From: Apostichopus parvimensis
Taxonomy: Eukaryota > Echinodermata > Holothuroidea > Aspidochirotida > Stichopodidae
Direction of reading: 5' to 3'
Length of the DNA: 64,000 bases
Assembly (NCBI GenBank): GCA_000934455.1
Contig: KN884003.1
Span: 22,348 to 86,347 of the forward strand
The position numbers and the translations under genes are program-made. A model generated the notes under the pieces. The model did no database searches, was not told the origin of the DNA, and worked only from the letters and a program-made list of their open reading frames with translations. Shown piece after piece: positions 46,501 through 57,100 of the stretch. The stretch's first letter is position 1. The number at the start of each line of letters is the position of its first letter.

Positions 46501-49500
46501 AGGACTTTGTATTCTTTGTCTAATTTTGATGGAAGTTGTTTTATCCTACCAACATGCAACAATTTTCTTTTATACATATTTTTCTGAGGTAATTTGTATG
46601 TAAAGGCAAACCAGAGTGGTTGTTGATGTAGTCCATGTATGACATCACAGATTATTCTGATTATTCAGTGTTCAAACATAATAATAATAATAATGATGTT
46701 AATAGTACTAATAATAATACTAATAATAATAATAAATTCCAATCTTTTATACCTCAACAATGAAACAAACTATTGACCAGTATTAAATGACAGATGAACT
46801 ACTGTGCATTTTTCCACTTGCCATGACAGCAGTATCCCTTTAAGTGTAATGAATTATTTCTTTTCTTGAGGATTCAATAAATTCAGATAATTTGTACACA
46901 TTTTGTAAACAGATCTGAGTTCTCTGTTTTTATGAACCTGAAATCGTTATTTTCGAAAAACAACTTGAAATAATCTAAAAGAATTTTTTTCTGATTTTTA
47001 TGAGATGAGAGGAAAACACTCTTGGCATACTTACTGAATTTTACAACAGTAATGCTAATCCAGTAAAGGTTCCATATTTTTCTAAAATTGTTGGGTTAAT
47101 TAAAAATCTAATGTATTCTGGAGATGCACATTAAGAGCATGTACTGAGAATAAGAGATTATTAAACTTAAGTTTTATCAAAAAGTGAAGAACATTTTGCA
47201 GCTTTACAACATTATTTTAAAATTTATTTTTCTCTCTTTATCAGGAATTAACAGCAAGATACATTGTAAAACAACTGAAAGAAAGGTAAGTTTCTTAAGA
47301 TAGACACATACAGTACTGCCTCCATATCTGTGGGAATAAAGTACTTGACCGTTCTCAATTATTCTAATAATACCAAAAAGAATAATTCAACTTGTTAAAG
47401 ATGTAGGGCATAGAGAAAATAAGGCATAGATGATTCAACCAAATGCTAATCAGGTAAATGGCTGGCATGATGAAGGGAAGGGAAGGATGGAAAAGTTAAG
47501 GAAGGGTAGGGAAGTAGGAAAAAATTAAGGAAAGGAAGGGTAGGGAAGGAGGGAAAAGTTAAGGTAGGGAAGGGCAGGAGGGAAAAGTTAAGGAAGGGAA
47601 GGGCAGGAGGGAAAAGTTAAGGAAGGGAAGGGAAGGGAAGGAGGGAAAAGTTAAGGAAGGGAAGGATGGAGGAGTGACAGACCAATGTCTTTGTGTACTG
47701 ATGAATAGCTATGTGTCAGTACTATAAACAGAAGTATTTTCAAATATAAACTGTGATATTTTAAAACCTAAGCTATTTCATTTAAATCCCAAATATAATT
47801 TCTGGCTATATGAAACAAATCAGCATGATATACATTTTCTTTCCCCAAACGGCTAAAATAACCATCAAATATGGTTTTAATGATGTAAATGTATATGGAT
47901 GCAATGTAATCCTAGTGTCCTACCATAGTACCCATTGCAAGACCATGAGTAAGGAGACTATCTACAGTGTTTAAGAACATATACTTCCGTCGTGTGTACA
48001 ACGTACTCCTTGCGTATCTATATATGCCATTTAAATGTTCCTCCGTTGTGTTTACAAATCGAAAGGCGAAGACTTATGAAAGTTGCCGGAAAGTATTTCT
48101 ACGAGGACAATCCAGCGTGAGTTGACGGAAATTTTAGTTGGACTAACTCTGTCTCCTCGATCACTTCACTAAACATGCACAAAAACTCTTTTCATCTCAC
48201 TTGGTTGGTGTTTATAACATATATTTTCTTCTCAATGAAAGCACCATCCATCACTACCCTTATCTGAATTTAATCTTTTGAGTTGCACTGTAATAAATCA
48301 TATTTTGAATCATTACGAGATATGCAATACAGAATGACGTTAACAACTTTCGCAAAAGAAATCAAATTCCATTAACTAAACGAAAGAACCATGTGCAAAA
48401 CATACCTTCCTTTAATTTATTTATCAATATCTTTGTCTCTTGTTTTTGAACAATTTTGTCAAGTATAGTTTCATATCATTTTGCTAAATGTTTAAATTGA
48501 TTATGAAAACCCTTTCATAGTCATAGTTTGTAGATCTTAAGCCTGATTCCAGTGTCCTCTTCATGCATTTTGAGAAATATTAATCAGCAAAGGGTCTAAA
48601 GCATAAACACATGGAAAGAATGTTTCATTAAAACATGTCCTACAGAGGTAAGCTGAGTCACTATTAGATCCAAAGGTAGTTTAAGAAGGTGTAACTTGAA
48701 AGGTAGTGTAAAAAAGTTTTTTATTCTATTTATTTGCTTCCAGTCCATCTGATATTTTACATCCAACGTTGGAAGCTTAAACATGTTGATCTCAGCAAAT
48801 CGAACCTCGCTGCAATTTATTAATCATGATGATTAGTACTTTATATGTTGATCCAAGTTCTGTTTGTGTGAAAAGTTACCCGCCCAAGATAAAGCCTTGG
48901 CATGAAAACCAAGCAAGTTAATCGTTACGATCCACTCTTAACCCCAGTCCCCTTGCATCGGTAACCCCCGGCAACTGCGTGTCATGAGGCTGTTAGTTCT
49001 ATAGTGAAGTATCTTGATTTCAAAACAATGTTTGGTTAGATTCAAGATAGATATGACTTGTCAAACAGCCTTGGAACCTTCAAGAAAAATCTAAAAACTT
49101 ACCTGTTCCAAATTTCATTTATGTAACCTTTATCTGCTGTTTCTGCAAAGCGCCATGAGCACCTTCGGGCGGATACCGGCACTATACAAAGTGTCCATTA
49201 TTGTTATATTTATTTTTCTAGTTTTTCTTGTTCTTAAATGCACTTGAATATGGATTAATCACACAGTGTCTTTCTCATGCACATCTAATGATCAAAATAA
49301 TCACTCTATATCGTTATTGATTCACCAAGTATTTTGTTCTTACTAGCTGTTTCCTTGGTAAGATCAGTTCAGGCTGTCGTATATAGCAAATTCACTTCTG
49401 TATGGTAAACACTTAGCCATACTTACCTCATATCAAACTGATAGCATTACCCAAGCTGGTGGCACATGGATTTTACTGGTGGAAGATATGTGTTTAAGCC

Positions 49501-51070
49501 CCCTAGTGGGATAAATTGTTTAATACTGGTTTATACATGAGACTCAAATGGGTAAATTTAAGCCTCCCTCGGCCAATTGCCATACAGGACTCATATGAAG
49601 CTCCAATAGTGAAATTCACATTTATGCTTAAATTGCTTGGTTTCTTTCTTGGCTAGCTCAAAAGCTAGGAACCAGTCCAGTCCCAGTGGGTCCCCTAGTG
49701 GTTAGTATGGTTATGATTATTGTTGATTGGATAGTTTGAAAGTCCCTCATGGTGCTGGTTAGGTCCCTCAAAGTAATAACACAGTTAGCGGCCCAAACTA
49801 AACTAAACCAGCCCTATGCACATCGCTGACCATTTCATAAAAAGATTTGAAATTTGTTTACTTGCTATCAAGGTTAGTTGTAATGAGTCTCTTCAGTGTA
49901 AGGTCGAATCCAGTCATTACAAATACTTGTTTTGATTGCAGTCTAGTTACTTTACTACTTCTATATGGAAAGCTTAACCAACCTTCTGTCAAATTCAAAA
50001 CCACTCAAAAACAATCTCACATCAACAATTATATATATTTTTTAAACAAACACATTTCTATAACAGGTGGTCCTTCATGAGGAGAGCTATCAGACATTAT
50101 CCAGACATTCGTGATATGCTCGCTCAAGCCAGCAAGTGCGCCCTCTGTGGTGGCGCATTCCTGAATACTTGGCTGGAATGCGTTTGCTTCATTGACGGTC
50201 ACAAGGTACGTGGGCTGTTCCTTAAATTTGTGTCTTCTTCTGCTTTTACGGAAAGATGCAGTCATTGTCTTACAAGAATTCATTGAACCAGTCTTCATGT
50301 TGCACAAACGTAACATCACAAGGGATGCATTCCTGACAGCTTTCAATTCAATTGTACCTCACGTCCCCCCTCTCCACCCCATGATCTACCCTCACCCCCA
50401 CTTTATCTTCCACTGGTTACACCGTTGGTACCATCTTTGATATTACTAGGGTCATCAAGGGTAATTTAAAAAAAAGTCCAAATAGACTTGCTGTGGTGAA
50501 ACATGTAACTCCAGCCTAAGACAGTTGTACAGTGTAATGTAGCTAGGGTGCCTTACCATACATATCAAAGATACTGTCCAGTGTATACTATTTTTGGGTT
50601 CATTGTAAAGAAATACTACATTTAAAATATCTGGTACGCAAGGACGAAACACTCTTTATGTTGTTCTCTATGACCCATATGAGACTTTCACTACATAATA
50701 AAAGTAACAGAAATGTGCACCATGTATAACAACTAAGGTATTGTGATTTTATTTTCTTGAGAACTCCAGTCATTCTTTAGATTTTATCGGATTAAAAATA
50801 AGGTCAACCCTTTTTCTTCCCTTTCTTCTTAAAAATAATGCCTTCCAAATGACTCCATTTCTGGCAATGCTCTTCAAGGGTGATAGAGGATGAAAGCCAT
50901 GTGACTCAATTCCGATAACATGATGTGATTAATAGAGTTGAAATTTTCATCAACAGGAGCTTAAGCTTGATAATTCACCTGGCCGGATACCAATGAGGGC
51001 ACTCCTCTGCTCATACAAGTGCTTCAACACACCAGGTCATCATTTTTATGGAGTTGCCTTTCCACAGTGA
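43515..51070 (+). CDS. LRRC69: LRRC69, leucine-rich repeat-containing protein 69 (346 aa, 8 exons, complete)
   Basis: Exons: 43515-43691, 44151-44277, 44966-45038, 45743-46010, 46188-46289, 47245-47285, 50067-50205, 50957-51070; all junctions keep phase and give 1041 nt. Human LRRC69 is 347 aa. The start MSDTLLLRALKGQPTSLNLS parallels the human N-terminus. About eight leucine-rich repeats follow (for example LQNLQLKNNRIHELPKEM, LTVLNLGNNKLEVLPEAL, LEEFHAANNQLTSLPLEF, LEVIDVAGNDLRIFPSE). The diagnostic stretch MPLKELYCEENPLLDQLPV is like human LREFYCEGNPL. The C-terminus has paired cysteines (CALCGGAF, LECVCF, LLCSYKCF) in the same places as human, which could bind metal. Its cellular role is unknown. 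Confidence 0.94.
43735..43930. other. TAGGCCTA-like words in LRRC69 intron 1
   Basis: CACCTAGGCAAG, GCGTAGGCCGAAC, GACTAGGCTACAGACAGCCT and GGCCCAGG within about 190 bases just after the first exon. Weaker than the clusters at the other genes. Confidence 0.4.
45361..45500. repeat. AAGGCCA-rich repeat segment
   Basis: Starts CAGGCCTCAAATTTCAC and holds repeats of GGCACCAAGGCCA / GGCAACAAGGCCA. It looks like one end of a dispersed element; the other end was not found. In LRRC69 intron 3. Confidence 0.4.
46680..46735. repeat. (AAT)n imperfect microsatellite
   Basis: Interrupted run of AAT with ACT variants, in LRRC69 intron 5. Confidence 0.9.
47465..47670 (+). repeat. purine-only minisatellite
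   Basis: About 200 bases of almost pure A/G on the plus strand apart from a TTAA per unit: repeats of GGAGGGAAAAGTTAAGGAAG with GGGAAGGGCA spacers, unit about 30-38 bp. In LRRC69 intron 6. Confidence 0.9.
48900..49210 (+). mobile_element. 3' end remnant of a LINE (non-LTR retrotransposon)
   Basis: Bases 49064-49126 encode NSLGTFKKNLKTYLFQISFM followed by a stop. This matches the C-terminal 'FKK.LKTYLF' ending typical of CR1/L2/jockey-type reverse transcriptase proteins. About 40-70 bases later comes AAGCGCCATGAGCACCTT..GGATACCGGCACTATACAAA, the usual short 3'UTR of such elements, then a T-rich tail (ATTATTGTTATATTTATT). The rest of the element is missing, as is common for 5'-truncated LINEs. 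In LRRC69 intron 6. Confidence 0.7.
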
Positions 51071-51511
51071 AGAGTTGGCCAGGTGCAATCCCGGCCTGCT
51101 ATATCAGGTGCCATTTGGGGAACTGGGTTGGCTGAGAAAAGTTCTCTCCTTGTTGCGACAAGTAACCGGACGATGTTTATCATTTATTGGGAAGTGGTAA
51201 TATTTGTAGAATATGATGAGGATATAGTAGCCCATTTTTGAACATTTTGATATTGAAGGGGTTGTGGTAAGTGCTTTGAAATATATCTATCCATTGGTAA
51301 AAGGAGGTATGGTGCTATGTCCAATAGATAAATTTCCATCACATTCAATTTTTTTTTAATAATGAAAGAATCCTAAAGATGTTTCTTCTTGGTTTGTTGA
51401 AGTCCCAAGAAAACCGACAAAGAAACGTTTTAGTGGCGGTAATAGTTCTGAGGAACTGAACATTATTGTCATAACCACTGTGTATAAAGTAATTTATATA
51501 CAACGTTGTCA

Positions 51512-51517
51512 AATAAA
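51512..51517 (+). terminator. poly(A) signal of LRRC69
   Basis: AATAAA about 440 bases past the stop at 51070. Confidence 0.55.
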
Positions 51518-51529
51518 TTGATTACTTAT

Positions 51530-52080
51530 GAATTGTCCAAGTCTTCAAAGTTTATAAGTTCAGGTTATACAGGGTAGCATAGGTTTCCAAAATGAAGGAA
51601 AGTTGAACATAGCATACGAATACTCTCAACAATTTTGAATTGGAGAAGCGTACATTTATGTTTCGGGAACGAAGTATCCAAACTGGGATTGTACTACTTC
51701 ACTTCAACAATTAGTTATATCATCTCCAAATTTAGTTTTTTTATTAAACATTGCTCAAAATATTTCAACAATAAATTCCTGGAGAATCTGTTCTTCAAAC
51801 TTGTTTTAGATGTTAAAAACTGATAAAATGTATTACAAGGAGTCTTTGTTACATGAAACATGATTTGTATTTCCGCAAGTTATTATTAGTACTTTACACC
51901 TTGATATTCTTTGAAACTTTTTATTATGGTTCAAAAACTTCAAATAATGTTGTGCTCGTTACATGTTCTGATACCTCGTATGCTTAGAAAACTGTATTTT
52001 TAATTCCATAAAGTGTGCTTCCCACATTCTCTCTAGCTCGATTTCTGTATAAAAGCTTTATTTAAAAAACTTTTTTTAAA
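51530..52080. other. intergenic, no gene recognised
   Basis: AT-rich sequence between the LRRC69 3' end and the tandem duplication that follows. Confidence 0.45.
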
Positions 52081-52084
52081 AAAC

Positions 52085-52785
52085 TGTGCTTCTAGATGTG
52101 TGCTAACAGTACTTGTGCTGTTTTAGTATTTAATATTATTGTATCATAACATTTGTTCAGCATATTAATTGGTAGGCATAATATATAAGTCCTGTATAAT
52201 GACAATTTTTTTTCTTTTGAGAGTTTCACCAAACAAGGAATTTATTACTTATTCTCCACATGAATAATTACTTAATCCATCCAGCTTCTGTATATTGGGG
52301 TTAGATTTGATGGTTAAGTCTTGTATACATTCTTCAAAATGTTTGGGGTAAATTAATATAAGTTACACATTTGTAAGATACTCTCCAAAGATCATAAATT
52401 GTGGGTTACAATGAGTTAGAAAACAGTGTGCTACTAGATGTGTGCTTACAGTACTTGTGCTGTTGTTACATTATTATTATACATATATATATTATACATA
52501 AATTTTATTATTTGTTAGTCATATTAGTTGGTACCCTATCGCATTGTGAGTCCTGTATTATGACAGGATTTTGTTGTTTTTGTTGAGAATTTTACAAGGA
52601 ATTCATGACCTATTCTCCATAGGAGAAGTTACTTAATCCATCGAACTGCTGTAAATTGGAGTTTGATTTGATGGTAAAGTCTTGTACACATTCTTCTAAG
52701 TATTTGGGGTAATAAATATTAGTTAAACTTTCACATTTGTAAGATACTCTCCACAGATGATAAGTTGTGGGTTACAATAAGTGGA
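52085..52785. repeat. 342-bp tandem duplication
   Basis: Two diverged copies starting at 52085 and 52427 (TGTGCTTCTAGATGTGTGCT / TGTGCTACTAGATGTGTGCT), sharing ACAGTACTTGTGCTGTT, TTACTTAATCCATC, TTTGATGGTTAAGTCTTGTA, CACATTTGTAAGATACTCTC and TTGTGGGTTACAAT. No coding capacity. Confidence 0.9.
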
Positions 52786-52789
52786 GGGT

Positions 52790-54190
52790 GTAAGGTGTTG
52801 TACTTATTATTCTTTAGTAATTTGATTAAAGTTAAACTTATTTTACTGATCCGTCCAATCAAAGTTTTGTAAATAAAAGGAGAAATCAAATATTCATTCT
52901 GTCTGCTGTTTTATTTTACATCCATTCTTTGATGATGAAACTAAAATAAGTACATCATAGTACTGCCAAGAATATTCCTGGGTCCATGCGAAAAGTTAAG
53001 CAAAGTTTGTACAAATTGTCTCGTTCTCAGTGTAACACTTTATGGAGAAATACTTGGCATAAACTACTAGATTTTGGCAAAGGATTATTAATATTCAGTT
53101 CAAAATTGAAATATTTAGGACATTTTACTCAGCAAATTGACAACTCTTGGCAGAAGTGAAGGAGTGGGGGGGGGGGGGGCATGTGTGGATACACCATACA
53201 TGCCATAATTTATAATTTGATATAAATCCACCCCCCCATCCCCAATTCCAATGATATTAGGTGAAAATAATACTAGAAAATTAGTTCATAGCATAATTGT
53301 TTACCACCAGTCCAATAGCCATCTTTCCCTCCAAAAATAAATTTGTAGCAAAGGATCTCAGAAAATTATTGGCCTCCATATGGCCCCTCCATTTTTTGCA
53401 ATAGTTTGTCAGTTTGCTGTCTGGTCTTTTCAAATACTACAAGGACAGTAAAATAAATATTATTTCCCTATATGGAAACTGGAAGTGACAATTCGTGAAA
53501 GGGACGGAGAATTAACATTAGGACACTGATTTCCAATGTCTACTTTTACACACGAAGATCCATTCATCAGGCGACATAAATTTCTGAGATTTAATTTTCT
53601 GCTACGACTGACCGTTCTAAATGTTGGAGCCTACTCGAAGAAACTGACATTCTTTTTAAAGATGACCTTTACTTATCACCTTTCAACTCCACAAATATTA
53701 GCAAAATGGTAGTCATGGTTACTGAACAAATCAAATCTCCCACATTCCCACCAAAATGATGGGAGCAAGCTAAAAGCCTAACAAGTATCTTCATTTGATC
53801 CAATCTACAACATCTTCGGGGTGTAAGTATATCCCTTTTCTGCTTCTTAAGAAAATTCATCGGAAATGCATCATGACTCTGGCAAAATAATCGACATAGC
53901 ACAAAATTAGAGGCTATGGAATGATAGCCTATACAAAAATATGTACACATGTAATAGTAAGACCAATTACAAATCATGCTGATATTGGCATTTTATCATT
54001 TCAGTCTGAACGCTGTCAGACTGTAAAACTGCTGCAAAATAATTGTTTGTACCAAAAAGTGTTGCCTGAGATGTTTGCTTGATTGATCTCCAAGGAAAGC
54101 TAAAAGTTTAAAGGTCATACATATTCATGTCTGACTTGCTCCATACATATTCATATCTGACCTGCTCCAAGCATTAACTGATTTCAAAGT
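52790..54190. other. intergenic or FEN1 3'UTR
   Basis: Contains a G-run (about 53167-53180) and, about 50 bases on, a C-run (53229-53240), which may pair as a hairpin. The part next to 54196 is presumably FEN1 3'UTR; a minus-strand ATTAAA lies near 53590. No gene recognised. Confidence 0.45.
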
Positions 54191-54195
54191 TGGTA

Positions 54196-57100
54196 TCACT
54201 TTCTTTTCTTGAAACTGCCTTTAGCTTTCTTGGACTTCTTACCATTCATTTCTTCTGCCTGAAAAGAGAAAAGTCAAAGTAAAAGGGTCACATTTCAACA
54301 AAGTAAATGTATCACAAACTCATTATCCTTCAGTCTAATACAAAGGGGCTTGAATGTAAACATTTTGGACAAGTTTGGTACTCATTGAGGCAATTAGCAT
54401 GGTTCTTTATTTCACTGAGAGATTCTTATATGTTTTCAATTCCACAGAATATTAGTTTAGGAAAATGTTAGCCCTCAAAACTTAAGGAACAATACTACCA
54501 CCTTTAAATTATAATTTTCTGAGTTAACATACCTTCCTCTTATTACTGCTTTTATTAGCAACGACAGTAAAGAAACTGTCCAGTCGACCCTGAGTAGCTC
54601 CTTTGCGACCTTTCTTCAGTTTTTGACAACCATTCCTGATACGTTCCTCACTGAAAAACGATTCAAATGTAAAAATTTTAATTAATAAAAACATAATTCA
54701 AAAATATAAAAAAATCATAATAATAATGGAGCCGTTCACTTATCTGGAAAGTTGCCTAAATGTTTAAACCTATGCTAAATCCTACACAAAATGCACAGCT
54801 CAAAAGCAATTAGAAACATTCTATTGCTTTCCAGGAAACCGAAAAGGGATAAATACATGTACTTCATCTTATTTTAATTTCATGGTATCCTTTTGAGCCC
54901 CACAAGACCCCCCCCCCCCCTTCAGTGTAAGTTTTGTACCTGTATTGACCGATTACCATTCTCACCTGAATTGACAACCCCATTACCCTTATCAATTACC
55001 TAGCTCCCATCTCATGTTCTCAGGGACAAATAAGCACCAGTCAGAATGCCCTTAATAACTCCCCTCAGCTTTCATGGAATATTAAAAATCTTAGATTATC
55101 CAAGTCTATTATTCGCAACATAAAAATTGTGTGTCACAATGGTGTGTCACAATCGGACAGTTTCCCATAATTCATACTTAAATCTGAAGATGTGCAATCC
55201 TTGAGAAAAATCAAACCGTGTTTTTTACATCTTCAGTGTTACAAGGTTGAATTATCATCTCTTCTGATTTACAAATATGTGACAGTAAAATGATAATAGA
55301 TTCACTGACATCCTGGACACAATGTCGGAGTAAAAAGTCAAGCAAACGACTCCCTTAAAACGACCGAATCATCTGTGTTAGTATCCAAGGTTCATAACAC
55401 AGTACAAAAATATGTGACATAAGCTTCTACCAATTAACCTGACCTCAAGCTAGAAATGTCTACAAAACAAACATTCCAAACACATACAGGCCAAGTTGGA
55501 AGAATGAAACAACCGATTTGCAAGATTCAAATTCCACCCGTGAATTCGACTCAACAGTTTGATTTGATTAAATCACTCGACTGCAAGTGTTTCATTGATT
55601 ATACAAACAAAATTCTTGGTACCTTCCTTCCCGATCGCAGAGATTCGAGGATGGACCACACAAATCATCTTTATGTAATATATGAAAGACATTCAGAATG
55701 CTTTTTATCAATGATACTCACTTAAATCCAAATCTCTTACACATGAAGTCTACTACCCCTTCTTCATCTGGATCAATCCACTTCAGCTGCAGGGTGAATA
55801 TAAAACATTAAAATTAAATTAAGCACTACAGAGACAAAAATTAAAGCAAGCCCTGCTTGTGCTATTGTTAACAATCGAGTTTAATATAGCCAATGGTATG
55901 TGTAATTTGTACCTTCAACTCCTGACCATTAAGTATTTTAAGCAAACACAAAATCTCTTTGTCCCTCCACTGTTTATCTCCTACCTCTCCTCTTCCCCTG
56001 TTGCTTTCTTCTCTCCATCCCTTGTCTACTAATCCCCTTACATCTATCTCATTGTGTTCACCATGCTCATTAACCTGTCTGTATTCTGTGCGTGTTTTTG
56101 TCCCTTCTGTTACTTGTCATTTAGCCTCTGAAGAAGATCCTGCTAGGATCGAAACGTCAGGCCAACTTACTTTTACACATTCTATTACACAGGCTCTCTA
56201 GTGGATAAGCATTTTGCTAACAGTTTTATTTTATTTTGACAATATTTAGGTGATGAAGCTTAATTCATTCAACTTCACAACATTTACCTCTATGTCCTCA
56301 GCTGCTGTGACATCTGGGTGTTTGAATAGCTCCCTCGCTTGCTTGAACAACCAGCCTTCTGGTGGAGGATATTTCTATACGTAGCAAAAAGAAAAATTTT
56401 ACAAATTGAAAACAAAACGAAACAAATCTACTGCTGCATATTTGGGATGACATTGCAAAATGCTAAAACTTGCACCCTTACGACTGTATTGCTATCGATA
56501 ATATTGAGGTCGTAGTACTATGAATGATAAGGTTGTTACATTTTCAACCACTATTTAGAGTTTCCTTCCCTCCAATCACTCTGTAGATTATGAGATCAAC
56601 ACAAAATATGATACCACCAATGCCCTCTTGAAACATTTATGTTTTCTTACTCAGAATTGAAGTTTGGAGAATATCACTAAGTCGCAAAAGTAGTTCATCC
56701 TGGAAATATGAGGCATATCTTTCAAAGAGGAAGACAAAGGGAAATATTGGAGAAATTCTCTCTGTCAACATACCCCAAGTAAGGGGTAAAGTATGAGCCT
56801 GGAGAATAACTTCTACAATGCTTAAGATAACATATTTAATTTTGACAATTTAGAATATTCTACCATAAACGGTACGAAAACAACAGAAGGCGAGGAACAT
56901 AAATAAAATACGTTCTCTATCAATACTAGACCGGTTCCTTCTTCACCTTTTGATCAATGTTTTCCAACACTGCTTCAATATTCTTGTATTTCTGAATGAG
57001 CTCTATCGCCCTCTTTGGTCCGATACCTCTGATCGTACCGCAGTAATCGCAGCCCATGAGTATGCAGAGATCAATAAACTGTAGTCAAATGAATGAGAAA

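Noticed and set aside
53167-53245. Hairpin from a G-run and C-run as a small RNA precursor
   Set aside because: Pairing is only low-complexity G/C homopolymer with no conserved stem, so no ncRNA call is justified.
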